Of a stretch of 32,397 nucleotides of DNA, positions 16,332 through 23,737 are shown in pieces. Each line of letters begins with the position of its first letter. The first letter of the stretch is position 1. The DNA is from Deltaproteobacteria bacterium (lineage in GTDB: Bacteria > Desulfobacterota > Desulfobaccia > Desulfobaccales > 0-14-0-80-60-11): positions 1 to 32,397 of the forward strand of contig JAKAKP010000009.1 in assembly GCA_021813445.1 (NCBI GenBank). Direction: 5' to 3'. The notes under the pieces were generated by a model that was not told the origin of the DNA, ran no database searches, and was given only the letters and a program-made list of their open reading frames with translations. A program made the position numbers and the translations under genes.

Positions 16332-18694
16332 CACCCTCCTCCTTTGGGAGCCTTCAACGTGCTGGCCAGGGCTGCGACCTGGCCAGCTTCCTTCACCAGA
16401 CAATATTTGGCCACCGGCAAAGAGACGATAAAGGTCACCCCCTTGCCCAATTCGTTGTTCACTTCCACCTGTCCATAGTGGCGGGAAACGATGCGTTGGG
16501 CTATGGCCAGCCCCAGGCCGGTGCCATAATCTTTAGTGGAAAAAAACGGATTGAAGATATTGTGCAGGACCTCCATGGGAATGCCGCCGCCGGTATCGGT
16601 GATGGCCACCGCCTCATAAAGGCCGTCTTCCTTTTCCACGGGATAAGTGCGGATGGTCAGGATGCCTCCCTGCTGCATGGCCTGGCAGGCGTTTTGAAAA
16701 AGATTATAAAAGACCTGCTTGACCTGACGGTCGTCGCAATGGAGCCGGGGCAGGGAGGAGAATTCTTTGACCACGGTGATATGGCAGGCTTCCAGATCCC
16801 GCTGCACCAGGAGCAGGGTATCATCCAGAAGTTTGTTCAGGTCGTGGTCACCGTAAAAACTGAGGTTTTCCCCAGTAAAATCCAAAATTTCCCGGAGCAG
16901 CTTTTCCAGGCGGGTCACCTCCTCCTGGATCACCTCCACATAGCCTCGCAAGGGGGATTTTTCGTCCACCAGCTTGGCGATGCGCCGGGCGAAGCCGCCG
17001 ATGGACACCAGAGGGTTCCGAATTTCATGGGCCATCCCGGAGGCCAGGCTGCTCAAGGCCGCCAGACGGTCGGATTCCAGCATCCTTTCCCGGATGAGCA
17101 GCAGCTCCCGGTTGTTGGCTTCGATGGTGGAATAGAGGTGGGCATTTTCCACCACCAACCCGGCCTGGGTGGAGAACATGCGCAGGGCGTGGAGGGGTTC
17201 TTCCTCCAGGGGCCGGCCGCTGGCCTGGTTATCCACCATGATGGCGCCGATGGCCCGGTCTTTGGCCAACAGGGGCGCCACGAAAAACTCCGAGGGCGCA
17301 AACTCCGGCGGTAGAGCCGGGGGTAAGCCCCCTTTCCGGACCGGCTCCTTCACATGATAAGGGCGCTTCTGCAGCACCGTCTGGGCCAAAGCCCCCTGGT
17401 CGGCCCGCAGCGGAATCCGCCATTCCTCCACCTTCTCCTTTTCAGCCAAAGGCGACAGCAGGGCCTCGAACAGGGGCAGGCCTTTGAGTTCCACCGAACT
17501 CTGCGCGCCCTTAACGCCTTTCAAAACTTGGTCGGCTTCATCCACCAGCAAGACCACGGCCCGGTCAAACCCCAACCCCTGGTCCAGGGTGAGGCCCTGG
17601 AGGATGATTTCCAGGAGATGCTCTTCCTGCACCGTGGTCAACAGGGCCCGGGACAGGACCTGGAGGACCGTGAGACTCCGCACCATGCGCTCGTTTCTTT
17701 CCGCCAGGGACTCCACCTGCTTAAAGGTAAGGGCATTTTCGATGGCGTTGACGATCAATCCGGCCATGGTGTACAAGAGTTGGCGGTTCTCCGGGTCAAA
17801 GGGCAGGTAATCGCCATCCGCCGCATACTTATCATAGACGCAGATGATCCCCTGCAACTGCCCCTTGAAGGTGAGGGGCACGGCCAGGAAATGGTGGGTC
17901 TGGCCTTCGGCGTCGGTCCCCTGGCCTTGCATATGAGGCATTTCCTCCGCAGGGGCCGCGGTGGCCAGGATCTCCGTGGGAGAGGGACAGGCCCAGGGGA
18001 TCTTCCCATACTTGGAAGAAACCCGCACCTCTTTGGTAACCGCATCAACGATCTGCAAAGCCGCGCCCCGGGCGGTGATCACCTTGGCCGTGGTAGTGAC
18101 CACCCTTTCCAGCAGGTCATCCAACTCCACGGTGGCGCTGAGGGCCTTGCCCACCTCGAAGAGCACGGAAAGTTCGGCGATACGCTTTTTGGCCTCTTCC
18201 TGCAGGAGCGCCTGGCGCAAGGTGCCGGCCAGCATCAGGGTGGCCAGATGCACATTCTGGCGCTCCGCCGGGGTGAGCTGCCGCTCTTGCCGGTCCACCA
18301 GGAGGAGGACGCCGTAAAGGAAATTATCGTCGGCCACCGGAAAGCCGGCCAGAGTTGCAAACGCAGGATGCAGCTTCGACAGGGCCTGGTTGGCGGCCAA
18401 TACCCCCGGCTGGGAACGCTGCACGGATTTGACTTTCCGGGTGCCGGCCACCTCCCCCACCACCCCCTGGCCCAGGGCGAACTCCAGCCGCATATGGGGC
18501 GGTACCGGCCCATGGCTGCTGAGATTGAGAACGAGGGTTTCTTTGGCCTTATCCAGTCCGAAGTAAAGCGCGAGATCCACCTTCAGGTGCCGGGCCAGAA
18601 GATGGACCATGTTGTTGAGGCGCTCCCCGAAGCTGATAGTGGAAGTGAAGACCTCCACCATTTGGGTCAGGAAGGCAATGCGCTCCGTGGCCAT
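16331..18694 (-). CDS. Cytosolic triple-GAF sensor histidine kinase
   Basis: 787 residues without transmembrane segments. Three GAF-type domains: about 20-170 (VDLALYFGLD...GQGVVGEVAGT), about 185-340 (ARGAALQIVDAVT...LAVPLTFKGQLQGIICVYDKYA) and about 355-530 (FDRAVVLLVDE...FVAPLLAKDRAIGAIMVDN). A dimerisation/phospho-acceptor domain follows with H556 in SGMAHEIRNPLVSIGG, then HATPase with FQNACQAM (N box), DTGGGIP and YGTGLGLAIA. The arrangement is that of a soluble sensor responding to small molecules or redox. ATG 18694 lies 6 bases after the glgA stop, with GGGGGGATGA as ribosome binding site. Together with galT and glgA upstream and the regulator downstream, it is probably a feedback device for storage-sugar metabolism; that is inference from context. 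Confidence 0.93.
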   Translation of the reverse strand: MATERIAFLTQMVEVFTSTISFGERLNNMVHLLARHLKVDLALYFGLDKAKETLVLNLSSHGPVPPHMRLEFALGQGVVGEVAGTRKVKSVQRSQPGVLAANQALSKLHPAFATLAGFPVADDNFLYGVLLLVDRQERQLTPAERQNVHLATLMLAGTLRQALLQEEAKKRIAELSVLFEVGKALSATVELDDLLERVVTTTAKVITARGAALQIVDAVTKEVRVSSKYGKIPWACPSPTEILATAAPAEEMPHMQGQGTDAEGQTHHFLAVPLTFKGQLQGIICVYDKYAADGDYLPFDPENRQLLYTMAGLIVNAIENALTFKQVESLAERNERMVRSLTVLQVLSRALLTTVQEEHLLEIILQGLTLDQGLGFDRAVVLLVDEADQVLKGVKGAQSSVELKGLPLFEALLSPLAEKEKVEEWRIPLRADQGALAQTVLQKRPYHVKEPVRKGGLPPALPPEFAPSEFFVAPLLAKDRAIGAIMVDNQASGRPLEEEPLHALRMFSTQAGLVVENAHLYSTIEANNRELLLIRERMLESDRLAALSSLASGMAHEIRNPLVSIGGFARRIAKLVDEKSPLRGYVEVIQEEVTRLEKLLREILDFTGENLSFYGDHDLNKLLDDTLLLVQRDLEACHITVVKEFSSLPRLHCDDRQVKQVFYNLFQNACQAMQQGGILTIRTYPVEKEDGLYEAVAITDTGGGIPMEVLHNIFNPFFSTKDYGTGLGLAIAQRIVSRHYGQVEVNNELGKGVTFIVSLPVAKYCLVKEAGQVAALASTLKAPKGGG

Positions 18695-18700
18695 TAACAG

Positions 18701-20188
18701 TCATCCCCCCAGAAGGCTCAGCCGCTTGGCTCGAGCACACTGGTACAGGTCCAGGTATTTGGGGGCCACGGTGTCCCAGGAAAAGTCAAGGGTCATGTTC
18801 TTCCGCATCAGACCCTGCCAGACGCTCTGATCCTGCCAGACGCTCTGATCCTGGTAAATCGCCAGGGCCCGCTGCACCGCACCCAGAAGTTCCACCGGCG
18901 TATAGCCGGAAAACTTGAAACCATTGCCTTGACCACTGTTGGGGTTAAATTCCTGGATGGTTTCATCCAACCCGCCAGTGGCCCGCACCACGGGCAGCGT
19001 CCCGTACCGTAAGCAATAGAGCTGATCGAGGCCGCAGGGCTCATAGCGGGATGGCATCAGAAAGAGGTCGGCCCCGGCGATGATCTGGTGGGACAACTCA
19101 TCCGTGTAGCCGATGGTCACGCCCAGGCGCGAAGCATGGCGTTGGCTGATCTCCTGGAGCAGATATTGATGGCGCTCCTCGCCGGTGCCCTGGACCACGA
19201 AACCCACCCCCAGCCCCATCAGGTCATCCAGGCTGTTCTCCAACAGGTCGATGCCTTTACGCTCAAAAAAGCGCGTGGTCAGGCCGATGAGAGGTGTTCC
19301 CACTTCCAGGTTTAAGCCGAAGCGGCGGATGAGCGCAGCCTTGCACTCCTTTTTCCCTGCCAGATTATCCGGGCCGTAAGCAGCCGGCAGATACGGGTCA
19401 TGGGCCGGATCCCAGCGGTTATAATCCACTCCTTCCAGGATGCCGTACAATTCCTGGGCCCTTTCCTGGAAGAGGCCTTCCAGGCCGAAGCCGTATTCCG
19501 GAGTCAGGATTTCTTCCCGGTATTTGGCGCTCACCGTGCTGAGCAAATCAGCGTAAACCAAGCCGCCCTTCATCAAATTGATCTTGCCGTAAAATTCCAG
19601 GCCCTTGGGAGAGAGGTACTCCCAGCCCAGGCCGGTGAGCGGCATGTCAAAGGAGGAAAACAGGCCCTGATAGCCCACGTTGTGGACGGTATAGACTGCG
19701 GCCAGCTTTTGCAGCCGGGGCCGGTCGTTATAGAGGGTGCGGAGATAGACCGGCACCAGGCCCGTCTGCCATTCATGGCAGTGGCAGATATCGGCGTCCA
19801 GGTTCAGGGCTTCCACCATTTCCACCACCGCCCGGCTGAAGAAGATAAAGCGTTCGGCGTTATCCTCGAAAGCCCCGTACGCGGTGCCGTAGAGACCCTC
19901 CCGGTTGAAGAGGGCGTCCTGGCCGATGAAGTAGAAGTTGAGACGCGGGTCGATCTTGGAGTAGTGGATTTCCGCAGGGAGGGTCTTCCAGGAGATGGGA
20001 ATGGACAGGGTCTGGCCGGTAAAAGAGATGGGCTGGCCTGATTCCCGCACCTGGCGATATAACGGCAGGACCACGGATACCTGATGACCCAAGCGCACCA
20101 AGGCCCAGGACAAAGCGTTGATCCCCTCCGCCAACCCGCCGCTGCGGGCAAAGGGATTGGCTTCCGGGGTTACCATCAGGATGTGCAT
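18701..20188 (-). CDS. glgA: Glycogen/starch synthase, GT5 family
   Basis: Transfers glucose from ADP- or UDP-glucose to the non-reducing end of an alpha-1,4-glucan. 495 residues, family-typical length. Motifs: N-terminal MVTPEANPFARSGGLAEGI, YTVHNVGYQGLF, GILEGVDYNRWDP, LTTRFFERKGIDLL, and SRYEPCGLDQLYCLRYGT followed by ATGGLDETI. The usual KTGG/KVGG nucleotide-sugar loop is RSGG here (about residues 15-18): the Lys is replaced. Near the C-terminus a six-residue unit DQSVWQ is duplicated in tandem (18-bp DNA repeat). AAGGGAAAGTC precedes ATG 20188. galT lies 18 bp upstream. The substitution could alter the sugar donor; the GT5 assignment is safe. Confidence 0.93.
   Translation of the reverse strand: MHILMVTPEANPFARSGGLAEGINALSWALVRLGHQVSVVLPLYRQVRESGQPISFTGQTLSIPISWKTLPAEIHYSKIDPRLNFYFIGQDALFNREGLYGTAYGAFEDNAERFIFFSRAVVEMVEALNLDADICHCHEWQTGLVPVYLRTLYNDRPRLQKLAAVYTVHNVGYQGLFSSFDMPLTGLGWEYLSPKGLEFYGKINLMKGGLVYADLLSTVSAKYREEILTPEYGFGLEGLFQERAQELYGILEGVDYNRWDPAHDPYLPAAYGPDNLAGKKECKAALIRRFGLNLEVGTPLIGLTTRFFERKGIDLLENSLDDLMGLGVGFVVQGTGEERHQYLLQEISQRHASRLGVTIGYTDELSHQIIAGADLFLMPSRYEPCGLDQLYCLRYGTLPVVRATGGLDETIQEFNPNSGQGNGFKFSGYTPVELLGAVQRALAIYQDQSVWQDQSVWQGLMRKNMTLDFSWDTVAPKYLDLYQCARAKRLSLLGG
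18814..18849. repeat. 18-bp in-frame tandem duplication in glgA
   Basis: 18814-18831 (cctgccagacgctctgat) is repeated exactly at 18832-18849; a further cctg follows. On the minus strand this doubles DQSVWQ near the C-terminus of GlgA. The exactness points to a recent slippage or duplication event. Confidence 0.95.
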
Positions 20189-20206
20189 GACTTTCCCTTC
20201 CCGGGG

Positions 20207-21205
20207 CTAGAGTTGCACCTCCCGGAGATATTGGGCCGCATCCTCCGGCGGTGTGGGATTGATGAAAAAGCCCGAGCCCCATTCAAAACCAGCCATGAGC
20301 GTCAGCTTGGGCATAATCTCAAAATGCCAGTGATAGTATGGTAAATCCGGCTCCCGGAAGGGAGCGGTATGGAGAATAAAGTTATAAGGGGCCTTCCCGA
20401 TGACCTTTTCCAGGCGCTTCAAGGTTTCCGAAAAGACTTGGGCCAGGAGGCGGCAGGAATCCGTGGTCAGGTCCACATAAGAAGAAAAATGGTTTTTAGG
20501 AAGAATCCACACCTCAAAAGGCGAACGGGGGGCGAAGGGGCAAATGGCCACAAATTCTTCATTTTCCAAAAGCACCCGCGTCTGCTGCTGCACTTCCTGA
20601 CGGACCATGTCGCAGAAGACGCAGCGTTCTTTGTAATTATAGTAAAACTTGGACCCGGCCAATTCCTCCTGGACCAGCTCCGGCACGATGGGCAGGCCGA
20701 TGAGCTGGCTGTGGGTGTGCTCCAGGGAAGCCCCCGCGGCCCGGCCCCAGTTTTTGAAGACCAGGACGTATTTGAACCTGGGGTCGTGGGACAAAGCGAC
20801 GATGCGGTCCCGGTAGGCCGAGAGCACATCCATGAAGCCTTCTACGGGAATGGTGGCGAGGGTGGCGTGATGATCCGGGGTTTCGATGATCACCTCATGG
20901 GCGCCGATCCCGTTCATTTTGTCAAACATGCCTTCGCCCTGGCGGTCCAATTGGCCCGCCATGACCAAGGCCGGGAACTTATTGGCCACCACCCGCAGGC
21001 GCCAGCCCGGAGAGTTGGGCGCGGTGCCCGGCTCCCGGTAGGCCATGATCTCCGGCGGCGTAGTATGCTCATTTCCCATGTCGAAGGGGCAGAAACCGCC
21101 TTTGGTTACCTCCGGCTCCACCACAAAGTCGTGGGGGCGCTTGCCCCTTTCCGTGGAAATGATGACCCATCGCCCGATGATGGGATCCTTACGCAATTCC
21201 GGCAT
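20207..21205 (-). CDS. galT: Galactose-1-phosphate uridylyltransferase-like, HIT-superfamily nucleotidyl transferase
   Basis: 332 residues of the GalT family, which exchanges UMP/AMP groups between hexose-1-phosphates and nucleotide sugars. Visible motifs: CPFDMGNE (C39-PF-D42, where the family usually has CPFC), RVVANKFPAL, GAHEVIIETPDHH, EHTHSQLIG with H163/H165 (catalytic position by the HxHxQ pattern), a second CxxC (C195, C198), and YHWHFEIMPKL near the end. The Zn/structural site is thus altered at D42. It precedes glgA by 18 bp on the same strand. That neighbourhood suggests glucose-1-P/ADP-glucose handling as an alternative to the Leloir pathway. No galK or galE is visible here. The first methionine MPELRKDPIIGRWVII is a typical GalT start. 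Confidence 0.9.
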   Translation of the reverse strand: MPELRKDPIIGRWVIISTERGKRPHDFVVEPEVTKGGFCPFDMGNEHTTPPEIMAYREPGTAPNSPGWRLRVVANKFPALVMAGQLDRQGEGMFDKMNGIGAHEVIIETPDHHATLATIPVEGFMDVLSAYRDRIVALSHDPRFKYVLVFKNWGRAAGASLEHTHSQLIGLPIVPELVQEELAGSKFYYNYKERCVFCDMVRQEVQQQTRVLLENEEFVAICPFAPRSPFEVWILPKNHFSSYVDLTTDSCRLLAQVFSETLKRLEKVIGKAPYNFILHTAPFREPDLPYYHWHFEIMPKLTLMAGFEWGSGFFINPTPPEDAAQYLREVQL

Positions 21206-21401
21206 CTGTTCTCCTTACCCTGTCTTCCAGATTCTGGGGCCGCGGCCGCAGGCCCGGCCGCATAGAAGACCGGCGGATGGTACCAGTATATTTTTCCCGG
21301 GGATATTATGCAAGAGATTTACCATACATGGGGCGTGCCAGAGAGACTTGCCGGGCAACAAAAGGATGAGGAAAAAAGTATGGGGAACCGCGGTCTTAAA
21401 T

Positions 21402-21490
21402 GGGGAAAAAGGGGAAAGGGCGAAGAGGGGAAAAAGAAAATCAGATCCCCTTCCCCTTTTCGCCTCTTCCCCTTTTCTCCTTTTACCCCC
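21402..21490. repeat. Long imperfect purine/pyrimidine inverted repeat
   Basis: Left arm about 21402-21434 is G/A-rich (gggaaaaaggggaaagggcg...) and right arm about 21450-21490 is the C/T-rich complement (ccccttcccctttt, then cgcctcttccccttttctcc). They can form a long hairpin with a short loop around aaaatcagat. It lies between galT and the DUF2905 gene and could act as a transcript end for one of them. There is no clean T-tract. Confidence 0.6.
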
Positions 21491-21501
21491 AGTTAACGCT
21501 C

Positions 21502-21714
21502 CTATTTCCGGAAAAGATAAAGTATCAGGCTGAGAAGCACACTGATGAGGATGCAGGTTCCCAGGGGGAAGTAAAATTGGAAATTCCCCCGCCGGTAGGA
21601 GATGTCTCCCGGCAGCTTCCCCAGCCAGGGAATCTTCGGACCCAGCCATAAAACCAGGCCCACGATCACCATAAGCGAGCCGATGATGACCAGGAATCGA
21701 CCCAGATCAGACAT
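21502..21714 (-). CDS. DUF2905 family small membrane protein
   Basis: 70 residues, two TM helices: LGRFLVIIGSLMVIVGLVLWL and FPLGTCILISVLLSLILYLF. Between them lies the signature GPKIPWLGKLPGDISYRRGNFQFYFP, which identifies the DUF2905 family; its function is unknown. I chose ATG 21714 because GAGGT precedes it by nine bases; ATG 21723 is the longer option and would overlap that site. It is isolated from galT by the inverted repeat and from the CoA-transferase by a 117-bp AT-rich gap. Confidence 0.85.
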   Translation of the reverse strand: MSDLGRFLVIIGSLMVIVGLVLWLGPKIPWLGKLPGDISYRRGNFQFYFPLGTCILISVLLSLILYLFRK

Positions 21715-21839
21715 GGCATGCATACCTCTATTATTAATTTAGGCATATTTAACTGCAAAAACATATCCCCTTATAGGCTTTTGCAAAAGGCTCCTAAGGC
21801 TCGGCGGTATGACATTTGGTGCCGGGCGTTTAACTTGGG

Positions 21840-23147
21840 TTACAACAAATGCAGGCCTTCGGCCTCCTTGAGCAAATCGTCCCGGAAGCGGGGGTGGGCC
21901 AGGCTGATGATATCCAGGGCCCGGTCCCGGGTGGACTTGCCCTTAAGGTTGACCACCCCGTATTCGGTGGCCAGGTAGTGGGTGTCCATCCGGGGCGTGG
22001 TGACCACCGTGCCGCTTTGAAAGCGGGGCACCACCCGGGAGACCTCGCCGTTATGGGCCGTGGCGTAAAACGCGATGATGGATTTGCCGTCTTTGGAGTT
22101 GAACGCCCCCCGCACGTAATCGAGCTGGCCGCCAGTGCCGCTGAACTGCGTGCCTCCCAAAAACTCGGAGTTGCACTGGCCCAACAGGTCCACTTCGATG
22201 GTGGAGTTGATGGAGATCATGCGGTCGTTTTTGGCGATGATTTCCGGGGAGTTGGTGTAGGAAACCGGGTAGCTCTCCATGCTGGGGTTGTCATTCATGA
22301 ACTCGTACATCTCCCGGTCGCCGATGGCGTTGGTGAAGACGTGCTTGAAGGGATGCAGAGTCTTTTTACGGCCGGTAACCGCCCCCTTTTTGATGAGGTC
22401 CACCATGCCGGGACAAATAAGTTCCGTATGGATGCCCAAATCCTTATGGCTTTCCAAATAACCGCAGACGGCATTGGGGATGCCGCCGATGCCCAGCTGC
22501 AGGGTGGCCCCGTCCGGGATCATCTCGGCGATGAGGCGGCCGATGACTTCCGCCTCGGGTTTCGGTGGAGTGGGGATGACTTCCAAAAGCGGCGTATCGC
22601 ATTCCACAATGGCGTCCACTTCCGAAACGTGGAGCAAGGCGTCCCCAAAGACCCGGGGCATGTGGCGGTTGACTTCGACGATGAGTTTCTGGCAATGCCG
22701 GGCCGCGGTGGAGATATAGTCGTTGACCGTGCCGAAGCTGAAGAACCCGGCATTATCCATGGGGCTGACGCAGGTGACGGTGACGTCGATGTCCATGTAA
22801 TCCCGGATGAGCCGGGGAATCTGGTGAAATTCGTTGGGCACGAAGTAATTCAAGCCTTTTTTGACCAATTCCCGGTCATAGGCGGTGAGAAACCAGCAAT
22901 ACGGCTGGATTTTATCCAGCAGGTGCGGAGCCAGGATGGTCCGGGACGCGTGTTGCATGGGCAAAAGCGAAAAGACCTTGAGGTCCTCCAGGTCGCCGAT
23001 GCGGACCCGCTGGGCAATGGCCGCCAGCAAGGCCGGGGGCTCGCCGATGGCCATGCCGTGCACCAGGGTGGCCCCCTGCTTGATGATCACGGCCGCCTGC
23101 TCCGGGGTAATCAACTTGCGGCGGTATTCAGAGGTGTAGATGCTCAT
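21840..23147 (-). CDS. Acetyl-CoA hydrolase/transferase family CoA-transferase
   Basis: 435 residues matching the family that includes 4-hydroxybutyrate and butyryl/acetyl CoA-transferases. Motifs: HGMAIGEPPALLAAI, TCVSPMDNAGFFSFG, QLGIGGIPNAV, GIHTELICPGMVDL, NSTIEVDLLGQCNSE, FSGTGGQLDYVRGA, and HYLATEYGVVNLKGKS. A candidate catalytic Glu is E242 in IHTEL, at about the position of Glu238 in the clostridial 4-hydroxybutyrate CoA-transferase (438 residues); E318 in NSTIEVD is the other conserved acid. It moves CoA between acyl-CoA and a free acid such as acetate. AAGGAAG precedes ATG 23147. The exact acid pair is unknown. No neighbouring acyl-CoA genes define it. Confidence 0.9.
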   Translation of the reverse strand: MSIYTSEYRRKLITPEQAAVIIKQGATLVHGMAIGEPPALLAAIAQRVRIGDLEDLKVFSLLPMQHASRTILAPHLLDKIQPYCWFLTAYDRELVKKGLNYFVPNEFHQIPRLIRDYMDIDVTVTCVSPMDNAGFFSFGTVNDYISTAARHCQKLIVEVNRHMPRVFGDALLHVSEVDAIVECDTPLLEVIPTPPKPEAEVIGRLIAEMIPDGATLQLGIGGIPNAVCGYLESHKDLGIHTELICPGMVDLIKKGAVTGRKKTLHPFKHVFTNAIGDREMYEFMNDNPSMESYPVSYTNSPEIIAKNDRMISINSTIEVDLLGQCNSEFLGGTQFSGTGGQLDYVRGAFNSKDGKSIIAFYATAHNGEVSRVVPRFQSGTVVTTPRMDTHYLATEYGVVNLKGKSTRDRALDIISLAHPRFRDDLLKEAEGLHLL

Positions 23148-23218
23148 TTATTTTCATTCTTCCTTTATTTATCAGTGTAACCTTTCACTTTCAGGGAGAG
23201 CCACAAAAATAAGGAATC

Positions 23219-23315
23219 TTTACCCCCCTTTATAAAGGGGGGTAGGGGGGATTTTAACTATGCGGATCGAAAGGCAAAATCCCCCTAAATCCCCCTTTAA
23301 AAAGGGGGACTTAAA
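23219..23315. repeat. Paired G/C-run repeat blocks
   Basis: Two blocks face each other. The first, about 23221-23256, reads cccccctttataaagggggg then taggggggatttt. After a 20-base spacer (aactatgcggatcgaaaggc), the second, about 23277-23313, reads aaaatccccctaaatccccc then tttaaaaagggggac. They are near reverse complements and each is also self-complementary. They lie between the CoA-transferase start and the 3' end of the DUF559 gene. Confidence 0.8.
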
Positions 23316-23354
23316 AGACCGGCTGCTATTCAGCCTTTTTGGTGGTAGGGAGCG

Positions 23355-23702
23355 TCACAGAAATTCATATATCTTTTCGAGCACTCCCTCGATATTCTTG
23401 AGCACATCTCGGTCAGAAAATCTCAAGACCGTAAATCCAAAGTGCTTCAGATAATTATCTCGAATTTCGTCCTTTTTCTTTCCTTCATCTGAATAATGCT
23501 GGCCGCCATCCAGTTCAATAATCAGCTTGGCCGAAGGGCAGTAAAAATCGACGATATAATTGCCGACGTTTTTCTGCCTATAGAATTGCTTGTCCTTTAA
23601 TTGCTTGCCTCTGATTTTGGCCCATAAATGTCTCTCCGCATCCGTCATATTTTTTCTGAGTGATCTGGCGAGGCCTTTGAGATTTTTATTGAATGGGAGC
23701 AT
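23355..23702 (-). CDS. DUF559 endonuclease-like protein
   Basis: About 115 residues of the DUF559 family, a PD-(D/E)XK nuclease fold related to very-short-patch repair nucleases. Motifs: TDAERHLWAKIRGKQL, YRQKNVGNYIVDFYC, then KLIIELDGGQHY. Candidate active-site acids (numbered from TTG 23708) are E25, D54 and E65-L-D67. The C-terminus (FTVLRFSDRDVLKNIEGVLEKI) is typical of the family. ATG 23702 is used; no clear ribosome binding site is seen. It is flanked on its 3' side by the paired G/C-run repeats and lies 35 bp from a damaged HNH-repeat gene. Codon use is noticeably more AT-rich than its neighbours, suggesting acquisition. Confidence 0.88.
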   Translation of the reverse strand: MLPFNKNLKGLARSLRKNMTDAERHLWAKIRGKQLKDKQFYRQKNVGNYIVDFYCPSAKLIIELDGGQHYSDEGKKKDEIRDNYLKHFGFTVLRFSDRDVLKNIEGVLEKIYEFL

Positions 23703-23737
23703 TTTCAACCAGATAGGAAATAAATTACGAGGAGAAA

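Noticed and set aside
17354-18697. 447-codon plus-strand frame opposite the triple-GAF kinase
   Set aside because: Antisense shadow of a well-supported histidine kinase; no ribosome binding site or recognisable motif.
21724-21765. TTGCAG-17-AATAAT promoter for DUF2905 on the minus strand
   Set aside because: The start point would fall next to the start codon and remove the GAGGT ribosome binding site.
21849-23180. 443-codon plus-strand frame opposite the CoA-transferase
   Set aside because: Composition of a shadow frame; the minus-strand protein matches its family throughout.
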